Positions 43,798 through 52,506 of a stretch of DNA of 64,000 nucleotides are shown here, piece after piece. The notes under the pieces were generated by a model. It was not told the DNA's origin. It worked only from the letters and a program-made list of their open reading frames with translations, and did not search any database. Within the stretch, counting starts at the first letter, position 1. Every line of letters begins with the position of its first letter. This DNA is from Chitinophaga niabensis (GTDB lineage: Bacteria; Bacteroidota; Bacteroidia; Chitinophagales; Chitinophagaceae): NCBI RefSeq assembly GCF_900129465.1, contig NZ_FSRA01000002.1, positions 1,302,001-1,366,000 of the forward strand, written 5' to 3'. Made by a program: the position numbers and the translations under genes.

Positions 43798-43822
43798 ACC
43801 GTTCCGTATCCTACGGAACGGT
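43798..43822 (+). terminator. Terminator after PepSY-like gene
   Basis: ACCGTTCCGTA, loop TCC, TACGGAACGGT, then seven T: an 11-bp perfect stem. Confidence 0.9.
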
Positions 43823-43892
43823 TTTTTTATGGGGAAAACCCCGGCTCTTTGTCTTACATTTGCGGCCTGAACAGGTAAAAACAAATTTAGTT

Positions 43893-44867
43893 ATGAATAA
43901 AGGGCCAATCTCTCAATTTATCCAGCATCACTACCGCCACTTCAATGCGGCGGCACTGGTAGATGCGGCCAAAGGATACGAAACGCATTTACTGGAAGGC
44001 GGTAAAATGATGGTGACCCTCGCAGGTGCCATGAGTACTGCTGAACTGGGTATTTCTTTCGCAGAAATGATCCGCGCAGGTAAGGTGGATATTATCTCCT
44101 GCACAGGTGCTAACCTGGAAGAGGATATCATGAACCTGGTAGCGCATACGCACTACAAACGTGTACCTAATTACCGTGACCTGAGCCCGCAGGATGAGTG
44201 GGAATTGCTGGAAGGCGGTTTTAACCGGGTTACAGATACCTGCATCCCTGAAGAAGAGGCTTTCCGCCGGATCCAGCAGCATATAGTGAAGATCTGGAAA
44301 GATGCGGAAGCGAAAGGCGAACGGTATTTCCCGCATGAATTTATGTACAAGCTGCTGCTGAGCGGTGTAATGAAAGAGCATTACGAGATAGATCCCAAGA
44401 ACAGCTGGATGATCGCGGCTGCGGAGAAGAATATTCCTATCGTTGTACCAGGTTGGGAAGACAGTACCATGGGTAACATCTTTGCTTCATACTGCATCAA
44501 AGGAGAGCTGAAAGCTTCCACTATGAAGAGCGGTATTGAGTACATGGTGGAACTGAGTGACTGGTACCGTAAGAACTCTTCCGGTAAGGGCGTTGGTTTC
44601 TTCCAGATCGGTGGTGGTATTGCGGGTGATTTCCCGATCTGCGTGGTGCCGATGATGTACCAGGACCTGGAATGGCATGATGTGCCTTTCTGGAGCTATT
44701 TCTGCCAGATCTCTGACTCTACTACCTCTTATGGTTCTTATTCCGGGGCTGTGCCTAATGAGAAGATCACCTGGGGTAAACTGGATATTAATACACCTAA
44801 ATTCATCGTAGAGTCTGATGCTACCATTGTGGCGCCGCTGATCTTTGCGTATATCCTGGGCTGGTAA
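43893..44867 (+). CDS. Deoxyhypusine synthase-like aminobutyltransferase
   Basis: 324-residue deoxyhypusine synthase (DHS) family protein. The NAD-binding and active-site elements are present: AGAMSTAELGISFAEMIRAGKVDIISCTGAN, IPIVVPGWEDSTMGN, and the catalytic-lysine segment TWGKLD with K296, matching the SWGKI of eukaryotic DHS. Bacteria have no eIF5A, so the acceptor must differ; homospermidine or another polyamine product is the usual proposal. Start is ATG 43893 rather than the upstream in-frame codon. It is monocistronic, between two terminators. Confidence 0.88.
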   Translation: MNKGPISQFIQHHYRHFNAAALVDAAKGYETHLLEGGKMMVTLAGAMSTAELGISFAEMIRAGKVDIISCTGANLEEDIMNLVAHTHYKRVPNYRDLSPQDEWELLEGGFNRVTDTCIPEEEAFRRIQQHIVKIWKDAEAKGERYFPHEFMYKLLLSGVMKEHYEIDPKNSWMIAAAEKNIPIVVPGWEDSTMGNIFASYCIKGELKASTMKSGIEYMVELSDWYRKNSSGKGVGFFQIGGGIAGDFPICVVPMMYQDLEWHDVPFWSYFCQISDSTTSYGSYSGAVPNEKITWGKLDINTPKFIVESDATIVAPLIFAYILGW

Positions 44868-44890
44868 GCCGCGGGATGGATATATAACTG

Positions 44891-44915
44891 GCCGCCCCGG
44901 GAAAACCGGGGCGGC
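44891..44915 (+). terminator. Terminator after DHS-like gene
   Basis: GCCGCCCCGG, loop GAAAA, CCGGGGCGGC, then seven T. Confidence 0.9.
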
Positions 44916-44948
44916 TTTTTTTATGTTATAGGATCCCTATACCCTGAG

Positions 44949-44992
44949 CCTATGTCGAGCCTATGTCAAGAGAAGAGGTACCCTATGTCAAG
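44949..44992. repeat. 11-bp direct repeats in helical phase
   Basis: CCTATGTCGAG at 44949, CCTATGTCAAG at 44960 and CCTATGTCAAG at 44982: start spacings of 11 and 22 bp. Partial CCTATA copies lie at 44936 and 45002. The phasing resembles a tandem binding array for a response regulator. The array lies about 270 bp upstream of the tetR promoter. Confidence 0.6.
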
Positions 44993-45231
44993 CACGGAAG
45001 TCCTATACATTGAATTGCTCTTTCGCCTTAAAAAGCCCTTAAAAAAGGGAAAATTTTCGGCCTTGGAAACATTAAATCAGGGTTAAATCTTCGAAAAACG
45101 GCTGCTATACTCGTTTTAACAAATCTTTAGACGATTACATATTATTTAATTAAATATTCCTTTATATTTGCATTACCATTGACTTATGCATAACAATTAA
45201 TGAAGTTCTTACAAATCCGGGCTTAAATTCT

Positions 45232-45262
45232 TTTGGCCGTATCAAAAAACGATGTACATTTG
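45232..45262 (+). promoter_or_regulatory. tetR promoter with overlapping direct repeat
   Basis: TTTG at 45232-45235, 19-bp spacer and TACATTTG at 45255-45262: a full Bacteroidota consensus promoter. Immediately after it, at the expected transcription start, lies AAGTCAAAAAGTCAAAG, a repeated AGTCAAA motif that could be the operator for autoregulation. A second perfect -7 box (TATATTTG, 45163-45170) lies about 90 bp upstream. Confidence 0.65.
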
Positions 45263-45306
45263 ACCCGCGAAGTCAAAAAGTCAAAGGCTTCTTTTGTAAT
45301 TCAGAA

Positions 45307-45915
45307 ATGGGCGAACAGGATCAGAAAAGGGAAGTGATACTGGAAGCTGCACTGAAGCGTTTCAAACGCTTTGGACTGGCTAAGACCACCATGGAAGAAA
45401 TTGCAAAAGATCTGGAGATCTCTAAAGGTTCTTTGTATTATTATTTTCCTGACAAAGATAGCATCTATGTGGGAGTGGTGGAAAGAATTGTTTCACAATG
45501 TTTTACAGACGTAAGCGGTTTTTTAGAAACAGCTGTTTCGGTGCAGGAGGTGATGGAACGATATCTTTCGGTGAAGGAAAGAATATTACTGGATTATCAT
45601 TTTCTGTTTGGCATTCATGAATGGGTGAGCGATAAACCAAGCAGCCTGATGCGTCAGGTGGGGGAATTGGTTCACCAGTCGGAAATGCGGTTCTTATCCG
45701 CCTGGATCCGGAAAGGGATCGCAGATGGTGAGATAGCAGCAAAACATGATCCGGAAAGAACGGCTGATCTGTTAGTGCATGTGTTGTTTGGTTTGTGGGT
45801 TGTTTGGTGCAAGTGGCAGGCCGCGGGATACGAACTACAAAGTACTGATAATATCAAAGAATTTATGAGCCGTGAAGGCATGGTGCTTACCATCTTTTTC
45901 AACGGTTTAAAGTAG
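45307..45915 (+). CDS. TetR-family transcriptional regulator
   Basis: 202-residue TetR regulator. The N-terminal helix-turn-helix is typical: EVILEAALKRFKRFGLAKTTMEEIAKDLEISKGSLYYYFPDKDSIY. The C-terminal ligand domain carries no recognisable specificity. The neighbouring outer-membrane gene starts 123 bp downstream on the same strand, so it may be the target or may simply be adjacent. The promoter is strong and a repeated AGTCAAA motif sits at its start site. Confidence 0.9.
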   Translation: MGEQDQKREVILEAALKRFKRFGLAKTTMEEIAKDLEISKGSLYYYFPDKDSIYVGVVERIVSQCFTDVSGFLETAVSVQEVMERYLSVKERILLDYHFLFGIHEWVSDKPSSLMRQVGELVHQSEMRFLSAWIRKGIADGEIAAKHDPERTADLLVHVLFGLWVVWCKWQAAGYELQSTDNIKEFMSREGMVLTIFFNGLK

Positions 45916-46038
45916 CCCATATAATCAAAGAAAATCTTCTTCCCCCCAATTGCTTAATGCATACATGTATGTAGAAACATGATTTAGCGGAATCGATTAT
46001 TGACATATTTTATTTTAAAACTAAAAATTGTACGACAG

Positions 46039-46647
46039 ATGAAAAAAATGATCGTTGTGGCTGTATTGGGCCTTATCGGAACTCAGTTTGCAAATGCACA
46101 GGTTAAAAAAGGTAACATTCTTTTAGGTGGTACTGTGGGTGTTGGTACTTCTTCTTTAAAAACAGAAGGTGTTGATGGTAAATCCTCTGCCACTAATTTC
46201 GAAATCAGCCCTAAAGTTGGTTATGCTGTAAACGACAAATGGGTAGTGGGTGTTTTTGCAAACACTGCTTTTAATAATGCTAAGAGCATTACCGATGTGA
46301 AAACTAAAAGCACCAGCATTGCTCCTGGTATCTTTGTACGTAACTACCATAACTTAGGTGAATCTAAATTTGCATTCTTCGGTGAAGCAAACGTTTCTTA
46401 CGGTTTTGGTCAGACTAAAGTAGCTGATACTAAAACTGGGAAATATACAATTATTGACGCTAACGTTGTTCCAGGTATCGCTTACTTCGTGACTAAACGT
46501 TTCAATATTGAAGGCGTATTTGGTGGTATTAATTTCGCGAGCCGGAAAGATACTCCTCAGGCACCAGCTGGTCCTGAAACAACATCTACTTCTTTCGGCC
46601 TGGAATTCACTAAACAATTTAATTTAGGTGTTAACTGGTTGTTCTAA
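46039..46647 (+). CDS. Outer-membrane beta-barrel protein
   Basis: 202-residue small OmpA/OmpW-like barrel with signal peptide (KKMIVVAVLGLIGTQFANAQ). The mature part has repeated amphipathic strands (GNILLGGTVGVGTSS, FEISPKVGYAVNDKWVVGVFANTAF, FGLEFTKQFNLGVNWLF) and ends in a terminal aromatic Phe, typical for BamA-assembled barrels. Start ATG 46039. Function unknown. Followed by a terminator. Confidence 0.85.
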   Translation: MKKMIVVAVLGLIGTQFANAQVKKGNILLGGTVGVGTSSLKTEGVDGKSSATNFEISPKVGYAVNDKWVVGVFANTAFNNAKSITDVKTKSTSIAPGIFVRNYHNLGESKFAFFGEANVSYGFGQTKVADTKTGKYTIIDANVVPGIAYFVTKRFNIEGVFGGINFASRKDTPQAPAGPETTSTSFGLEFTKQFNLGVNWLF

Positions 46648-46671
46648 TCTTAGCAATAACTAACAACTTTA

Positions 46672-46699
46672 TAAGGGGCTGGCCGTGAGGCTGGCCCTT
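46672..46699 (+). terminator. Terminator after barrel protein gene
   Basis: AAGGGGCTGGCC, loop GTGA, GGCTGGCCCTT with two wobble pairs, followed by a long T-run. Confidence 0.75.
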
Positions 46700-46799
46700 T
46701 TTTTTGTTCAAAAACAAGTGGTGGTATTAACAATAAACCTAATGCTGTTGGCTTTTTGGCAAAGTTTTAGCATAACTAAGGTGAATTAAATAGTGTGTT

Positions 46800-46988
46800 A
46801 TGAAACAAGCATGGAAAATAAGTGGTGTGATGGGAGCGATATTGATTGTTGCTGTTAGTTGTGTTGCGCCGCGGATGCCGCCACACCCTCCAAAACCACC
46901 AAAGCCGCCGAGGCCTCCTCATGGCCCTTCTGCGATAACACCGCAGCAGGAGCTCACTGACCTAAGCATTGCTTATCCGCAAAAATAG
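46800..46988 (+). CDS. Small proline-rich lipoprotein
   Basis: 62-residue protein with a lipobox (AILIVAVSC) followed by a proline/histidine/lysine-rich mature segment (PPHPPKPPKPPRPPHGP) and a short C-terminus. It is short but has a plausible signal and is followed by a terminator, so it is probably expressed. No family was recognised; similar proline-rich lipoproteins are scattered in Bacteroidota genomes. Confidence 0.55.
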   Translation: MKQAWKISGVMGAILIVAVSCVAPRMPPHPPKPPKPPRPPHGPSAITPQQELTDLSIAYPQK

Positions 46989-47021
46989 CATCCTGACCAT
47001 AGCATAGATAAGTGAAAATGA

Positions 47022-47057
47022 AAAAGGGCAGTTACACCATCGCGTAACTGCCCTTTT
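47022..47057. terminator. Bidirectional terminator between lipoprotein gene and rho
   Basis: AAAAGGGCAGTTAC, 8-nt loop, GTAACTGCCCTTTT: a 14-bp perfect stem with T-runs possible on both strands, between convergent genes. Confidence 0.88.
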
Positions 47058-47077
47058 GTATTCAAGTCGTGGTATAA

Positions 47078-48796
47078 TTACCTGCTCATGGAGATCAGGA
47101 ACTCTTCGTTGTTCCTGGTGCCTCTCATATGTTGCAGCATAAAGTTCATGGTTTCTTCCGTGTTCATATCTGCCAGGTGATTGCGGAGGATATAAATGCG
47201 TGACAGCATTTCTTTTTCCAGCAGCAGGTCATCACGGCGGGTAGATGATGCGGTAACATCAATAGCCGGGAAGATACGACGGTTAGCCAGTCTGCGGTCC
47301 AGTGCCAATTCCATGTTACCGGTACCTTTAAACTCTTCAAAGATCACCTCGTCCATTTTAGAACCGGTATCGATCAATGCAGTAGCCAGGATGGTAAGGG
47401 AACCGCCGTTTTCGATCTTACGTGCAGCACCAAAGAATTGTTTTGGTTTCTGCATGGCGTTTGCTTCCACACCACCACTCAACACTTTACCGGAAGCGGG
47501 TGCTACGGTATTGTGCGCACGGGCCAAACGGGTAATGGAATCCAGCAGTATCACAACATCGTGGCCGCATTCTACCAGTCGTTTTGCTTTTTGCAATGCG
47601 ATAGCGGAAACTTTCACGTGTTTTTCAGCAGGTTCATCGAAAGTAGAAGCAATCACTTCAGCTTTCACGCTACGTTCCATATCTGTTACCTCTTCCGGAC
47701 GCTCATCGATGAGCACTACCATCAGGTAAATATCAGGGTGGTTAGTAGCGATAGCGTTGGCCACTTCTTTCAGCAACATGGTTTTACCTACCTTGGGTTG
47801 CGCCACGATGAGACCACGCTGGCCTTTACCGATTGGCGTGAACATATCCATGATACGGGTAGAATAGTTGTTGGAAGTTGTAGTGAGCGTGAGCTTTTCG
47901 AAAGGGAACAGCGGTGTGAGGTAATCGAAGGGAACGCGGTCGCGTACTTCTTCAGGAGATTTACCATTGATGCTTTCCACTTTCAGCAGTGCAAAATATT
48001 TCTCGCCTTCTTTCGGAGGACGAACTGCACCACGTACGGTATCGCCGGTTTTCAGACCAAACAGTTTGATCTGGGAAGGAGATACGTAAATATCATCAGG
48101 AGAACTGAGGTAGTTATAATCAGAAGAACGAAGGAAACCATAACCATCGGGCATCATTTCCAGTACACCTTCGCTGACAATTACGCCATCGAATTCAATA
48201 TTGAAAACTTCTTGTTTCTTAGGATACTTGTGACCACCGCCACTACTGCTCTGCTGTTGTTTCGGAGCCGGCATGGTTGCTTCCTGTACGGTCACAAAAT
48301 CATCTTCATTTTCTTCTTCCGGTAATACTATTTCTTCTTCTACTTCATCAGAAAGGGCAGGCAACACGATATCATCATCATCATCAAATGTGAGTGAAGG
48401 TATATCCAAATCTAAATCGAGCTTACGCTTGGGCGGGGTTGTGGGCTGTTCTTCTGATTTGGAAACTTTTTTCGGGGCTGCTGCTGGAGCTGGTGCTGGT
48501 TCGGCGTTTTTGCGTCCTCTTTTTGCTGCGGGTTTTTCTTCTGAGGCTGCTGGTTCTGCGGGAGCTGGGGTCGGTGCTGGTTCTTCTTTTTTCGATGCAG
48601 CCGCTTTTCGCTTTCGTCCCTTTTTCTCATCTCCGTTTCCCTGATCCTCTGATGCTATCACCGCCTGCTTATCAAGAATTTTATAAATTAATGACTGCTT
48701 GTCCAGTTTCTTCGAGTTCGGAATGTCCAGTTTTTCTGCAATATCAAGCAGCTCAGGAACGAGCATGTCGTTCAGTTGTAAGATGTCGTACATCAT
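47078..48796 (-). CDS. rho: Transcription termination factor Rho with long N-terminal insertion
   Basis: 572-residue Rho, about 150 residues longer than E. coli Rho. The N-terminal Rho-N helical domain (residues 1-45) is followed by a low-complexity insertion to about residue 205. The insertion is rich in Lys/Ala/Pro/Glu and then in Asp/Glu and includes a basic GRKRKAAASKKEE and an acidic DDDDDIVLP stretch. The RNA-binding OSB domain (GVLEMMPDGYGFLRSSDYNY) and RecA-like motor (Walker A QPKVGKTM, VVLIDERPEEVTDMERS, Q-loop and R-loop VVILLDSITRLARAHN) follow. Rho insertions of this type are known in Bacteroidota. Confidence 0.96.
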   Translation of the reverse strand: MMYDILQLNDMLVPELLDIAEKLDIPNSKKLDKQSLIYKILDKQAVIASEDQGNGDEKKGRKRKAAASKKEEPAPTPAPAEPAASEEKPAAKRGRKNAEPAPAPAAAPKKVSKSEEQPTTPPKRKLDLDLDIPSLTFDDDDDIVLPALSDEVEEEIVLPEEENEDDFVTVQEATMPAPKQQQSSSGGGHKYPKKQEVFNIEFDGVIVSEGVLEMMPDGYGFLRSSDYNYLSSPDDIYVSPSQIKLFGLKTGDTVRGAVRPPKEGEKYFALLKVESINGKSPEEVRDRVPFDYLTPLFPFEKLTLTTTSNNYSTRIMDMFTPIGKGQRGLIVAQPKVGKTMLLKEVANAIATNHPDIYLMVVLIDERPEEVTDMERSVKAEVIASTFDEPAEKHVKVSAIALQKAKRLVECGHDVVILLDSITRLARAHNTVAPASGKVLSGGVEANAMQKPKQFFGAARKIENGGSLTILATALIDTGSKMDEVIFEEFKGTGNMELALDRRLANRRIFPAIDVTASSTRRDDLLLEKEMLSRIYILRNHLADMNTEETMNFMLQHMRGTRNNEEFLISMSR

Positions 48797-49227
48797 CTGC
48801 GTTTGTCAAATTTTAGAAGTGTCGAAAGGTGGGTACCACTGCATACCAACATACACCAATTAACAAATAATTGTTTTGAGTCAATAATAAAGTCTTGATC
48901 ATTAAATTGATAGGGATCACTTGAGTTAAGGACTGCTGATGAAGATGGCAAAAACAGGACTTAATCAGACAGATTGTAAGTACAAGATTAAAACAAGTTT
49001 TACTATTATCCAAATAAATATTGATGACGGGCTATTAATGTATAGCAATTTTCAAAATACTTGTATCGCTGTACCAACAACCGTTTACCCTGATCATACA
49101 GCAAATGTGAGACCAGATAAATGAAAGTGTTTTATCGTTAAATGGGGCAGGAAAGCCCCCGATTTGCCCCTCTGACGATCAGAATAAAACACTATTTTTG
49201 CAACTCATTTTAAAATTTATCATTTAT
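48797..49227. other. 431-bp intergenic region between rho and asnS
   Basis: AT-rich divergent region. The only clear signal is TATTTTTG at 49193-49200, a perfect -7 box 28 bp before the asnS ATG. On the minus strand AAAATTTG lies close to the rho start. A 61-codon + frame at 48939-49124 has no family features and is judged chance. Nothing else was recognised. Confidence 0.5.
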
Positions 49228-50664
49228 ATGAGCCAACGCGTGAAGATCAAGCAGATCCTGCTTAGCGACAAAACAGACTATGAAGTAACGGTTAAAGGAT
49301 GGGTACGTACCTTCCGTAATAACCAATTTATAGCTTTGAATGATGGCTCTACTAATAATAATCTCCAGATCGTAATTGAACTGGACACTGACCCTGCTTT
49401 GCAAAGAAGGCTCACTACCGGCGCTGCTATCAGCGTAACAGGCCAGGTGGTGGCATCCCTGGGTAAAGGTCAGAAAGTGGAAGTGAAAGCACGTGAACTG
49501 GAGGTCCTGGGGGATTGCGATGGTGAAAAGTATCCTTTGCAATTAAAGAACAGGCCCAGTTTGGAATACTTAAGGGAAATTGCACATCTGCGTTTCCGTA
49601 CCAATACTTTCGGGGCCATTTTCCGTCTCCGTCATTCCCTGGCTTTTGCGGTACACAAGTTCTTCAATGAAAAAGGATTCGTTTACCTGCATACGCCCAT
49701 CATCACTGCATCTGATGCAGAAGGTGCGGGCGAGATGTTCCGCGTAACCACGCTGGACCTTAAAAAGCCGCCTTTAACAGTGGATGGCGACATTGACTTT
49801 AAAGAAGATTTCTTTGGCCGTTCTACCAATCTTACCGTATCCGGGCAGCTGGAAGGTGAACTGGGGGCAATGGCTTTTGGTGATATCTATACTTTCGGGC
49901 CTACCTTCCGTGCGGAGAATTCTAACACAGCGCGCCACCTTGCTGAATTCTGGATGATTGAACCGGAGATGGCGTTCTATGATCTGAAGGATAACATGGA
50001 CCTCGCAGAGGAATTCATCAAATACGTGATCCGTTACGCTTTGGAGAATAACCGGGAAGATCTTGAATTCCTGGCTTCTCGCCTGGTGGAAGAAGAGAAA
50101 TCCAAACCTCAACAGGACCGTAGTGAAATGGGGCTGATCGAGAAGCTGGAATTTGTGTTGAACAATGAATTCATGCGCATCACTTATACTGAAGCAATTG
50201 ATATCCTGAAGAACAGCAAACCTAATAAGAACAAGAAGTTCCAGTACCTCGTGGAAGAATGGGGCACTGATCTGCAAAGTGAACATGAGCGTTTCTTAGT
50301 AGAGAAACACTTTAAGAAACCAGTGATCCTTACTGATTATCCTGCGGCGATCAAATCGTTCTACATGAAGCAGAATGAAGATGGTAAAACGGTGAGGGCG
50401 ATGGATATCCTGTTCCCTGGTATTGGGGAGATTGTGGGTGGTTCCCAGCGGGAAGAGAATTATGATAAGCTGGTGAAGCGTATGGAAGAACTGCATATTC
50501 CTGTGGAAGAGTTGAGCTGGTACCTGGATACGCGTAGATTTGGAACTGCGCCGCATGCCGGGTTTGGGCTTGGGTTTGAGCGGTTGGTGTTGTTTGTGAG
50601 CGGAATGACGAACATCCGGGATGTGATTCCTTTTCCGCGTACGCCTAAGAATGCTGAGTTTTAG
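49228..50664 (+). CDS. asnS: Asparaginyl-tRNA synthetase
   Basis: 478-residue class IIb AsnRS. OB-fold anticodon domain at the N-terminus (VKGWVRTFRNNQFIALNDGS), motif 2 FGPTFRAENSNTARHLAEFWMIEPEM and motif 3 HAGFGLGFERLVLFVSG. The residues AEFWMIEPE and the overall length favour AsnRS over AspRS. Start ATG 49228 at MSQRVKIKQIL. Terminator 20-50 bp after the stop. Confidence 0.95.
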   Translation: MSQRVKIKQILLSDKTDYEVTVKGWVRTFRNNQFIALNDGSTNNNLQIVIELDTDPALQRRLTTGAAISVTGQVVASLGKGQKVEVKARELEVLGDCDGEKYPLQLKNRPSLEYLREIAHLRFRTNTFGAIFRLRHSLAFAVHKFFNEKGFVYLHTPIITASDAEGAGEMFRVTTLDLKKPPLTVDGDIDFKEDFFGRSTNLTVSGQLEGELGAMAFGDIYTFGPTFRAENSNTARHLAEFWMIEPEMAFYDLKDNMDLAEEFIKYVIRYALENNREDLEFLASRLVEEEKSKPQQDRSEMGLIEKLEFVLNNEFMRITYTEAIDILKNSKPNKNKKFQYLVEEWGTDLQSEHERFLVEKHFKKPVILTDYPAAIKSFYMKQNEDGKTVRAMDILFPGIGEIVGGSQREENYDKLVKRMEELHIPVEELSWYLDTRRFGTAPHAGFGLGFERLVLFVSGMTNIRDVIPFPRTPKNAEF

Positions 50665-50686
50665 CTTATTGTTTTTTATAGAGAGG

Positions 50687-50717
50687 AAGAGGTTGTCTTT
50701 TTTTAAGGCAACCTCTT
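50687..50717 (+). terminator. asnS terminator
   Basis: AAGAGGTTG / CAACCTCTT, 9-bp stem around a T-rich loop, followed by a T-run. Confidence 0.8.
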
Positions 50718-50975
50718 TTTTTATGCTTATTTCCGCTGGTGGTCCTTTGGGGTGGAGCTGAGCGGTGGTGTTTTCCTTGTTCAGTTATGTACCAAATGAT
50801 GCAGTGAGTGACACAACGGCGGCTGAATAGAGAACGATATGCCGGCTCAACATTCTCTTTTTTATGGAAACCTTTTTCTTCTGCATCTCTTCTTTGAGCA
50901 AAACACAAGTGTGTGTTTCTTATCTAATCCGGGCGGCGGGTTTCGTTCCCGTTGCTGTTCTTAAAACTTATTGTT
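50718..50975. other. Intergenic stretch upstream of ExbD gene
   Basis: About 260 bp with no convincing gene; the 80-codon minus frame here lacks any family feature. No perfect -7 box for the ExbD gene was found. Confidence 0.4.
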
Positions 50976-51515
50976 ATGGCTGAAATGAACACTGGTAACG
51001 ATCAGGGCCGCAACCATGGCGGCCATCGCAGCAAGAAATTATCTACACGGGTAGATATGACACCTATGGTAGATCTGGGGTTTCTTTTGATCACTTTCTT
51101 TATGTTAACTACTACAATGGCTAAGCCTAAGGTGCTGAACCTTATTATGCCGGCGGACGGAGCGGGTGTACCTGTTGGGGAAAGTAAGGCATTGACCTTG
51201 CTGGTGGGTGAGAACAATGTTATATCATGGTATGATGGGCAGGGGGATGATCCTTTGCATCCGCCTGTGATCCATCAAAGTAGTTTTTCTCCTGCTAATG
51301 GTATTGGGGAGGTGATCCGTGCTAAGCAGAAAAAGGTGGCTGCTGCATTCGGGGATCCGGATGACCTGGTGATCCTGATCAAAGCTACCAAAGGCTCCAG
51401 CTACCGCAATATGGTAGACGCTTTGGATGAGATGAAGATCAACCGGGTGGCCCGTTACGCTTTGGTGGATATCACGGAGCAGGAAGTTAATATGCTGGAT
51501 GCACTGCATCCCTGA
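50976..51515 (+). CDS. ExbD/TolR-family biopolymer transport protein (no adjacent ExbB)
   Basis: 179-residue ExbD/TolR protein that couples the proton motive force to outer-membrane energisation, normally in a complex with ExbB/MotA-type partner. The single membrane helix carries the essential Asp: STRVDMTPMVDLGFLLITFFMLTTTM. The periplasmic domain follows. The N-terminus is a His/Gly/Asn-rich cytoplasmic tail. No ExbB, TonB or second ExbD lies next to it, which is unusual. Start ATG 50976. Confidence 0.87.
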   Translation: MAEMNTGNDQGRNHGGHRSKKLSTRVDMTPMVDLGFLLITFFMLTTTMAKPKVLNLIMPADGAGVPVGESKALTLLVGENNVISWYDGQGDDPLHPPVIHQSSFSPANGIGEVIRAKQKKVAAAFGDPDDLVILIKATKGSSYRNMVDALDEMKINRVARYALVDITEQEVNMLDALHP

Positions 51516-51549
51516 TTTCCTTATCTTTATTGTTCCAAAACAATAAGAT

Positions 51550-52506
51550 ATGGCTACTGTTAATTCCATCCCTTCTGTTGATCTGTCTGACTTCACCTCC
51601 GGCGATCCTGCACGCAAAGCTGCGTTTGTGGCAAAACTCGGGAAAGCTTATGAAGAGGTAGGTTTTGTGGCGGTAAAGAACCACGGTATTTCCGATGCGC
51701 TGATCGCTGATCTGTACAAGTATGTACAGGAGTTCTTTAAACTTCCTTCCGAAATAAAACACAGTTATGAAATACCTCAGCTGGCCGGCCAGCGCGGGTA
51801 TACTTCTTTCGGAAAGGAGCATGCCAAAGGTTTTGATGCACCTGATCTGAAAGAGTTCTTCCAGTTCGGGCAGTCTGTGGAAGATAACGATCCCATTGCT
51901 GCGGAATATCCTGATAATGTACAGGTAAAGGAAGTGCCTGCTTTTACACCTACTTTTTTCCAGGCATACCGCGGTTTTGAAGGTTCGGGCAAAGCATTGT
52001 TACAGGCCATTGCGCTGTACCTTGGATTGGATGAACATTATTTTGACGACAAGATTCATAACGGTAATTCCATTCTCAGAGCTATACATTATCCTCCCAT
52101 TACACAGGAACCCAAATCAGCTATCCGTGCAGAACAACATGAGGACATTAACCTGATCACCTTGCTGGTTGGTGCTTCCGCAGATGGTTTGCAGATACTG
52201 GACAAACAAGGCAACTGGGTGCCGGTAACTTCCTTGCCGGAACAGATAGTGGTGAATGTGGGAGATATGCTGCAAAGGTTAACCAATAACCGTCTTAAAT
52301 CTACTACACATCGTGTGGTGAACCCGCCGCGTGAAATGTGGAACACTTCCCGTTTTTCCATTCCCTTTTTCCTGCATCCAAAATCCAATATGGACCTCAG
52401 TTGCCTGAGCAGTTGTGTGGATAAGGACCATCCGCTGGAATATGAACCGATCACTGCCGGCGAATATCTTGATGAGCGCCTGCGGGAGATTGGTTTGAAG
52501 AAGTAG
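51550..52506 (+). CDS. Isopenicillin N synthase-like Fe(II)/2-oxoglutarate oxygenase
   Basis: 318-residue non-heme iron oxygenase. The iron triad is H197-x-D199 (EQHEDIN) and H254 (STTHRVV), and the 2-oxoglutarate-binding pair is R268-x-S270 (TSRFSIPFF). The N-terminal DIOX_N part contains GFVAVKNHGISDALI. The substrate is unknown; gibberellin/flavonoid-type oxygenase folds act on small molecules. The last 56 bp overlap the convergent hydrolase gene. Confidence 0.88.
   Translation: MATVNSIPSVDLSDFTSGDPARKAAFVAKLGKAYEEVGFVAVKNHGISDALIADLYKYVQEFFKLPSEIKHSYEIPQLAGQRGYTSFGKEHAKGFDAPDLKEFFQFGQSVEDNDPIAAEYPDNVQVKEVPAFTPTFFQAYRGFEGSGKALLQAIALYLGLDEHYFDDKIHNGNSILRAIHYPPITQEPKSAIRAEQHEDINLITLLVGASADGLQILDKQGNWVPVTSLPEQIVVNVGDMLQRLTNNRLKSTTHRVVNPPREMWNTSRFSIPFFLHPKSNMDLSCLSSCVDKDHPLEYEPITAGEYLDERLREIGLKK

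Noticed and set aside
48939..49124. 61-codon + strand frame between rho and asnS
   Set aside because: No family pattern, no start context, AT-rich intergenic composition; judged chance.
50666..50908. 80-codon minus-strand frame after asnS
   Set aside because: Overlaps the asnS terminator and has no recognisable features.
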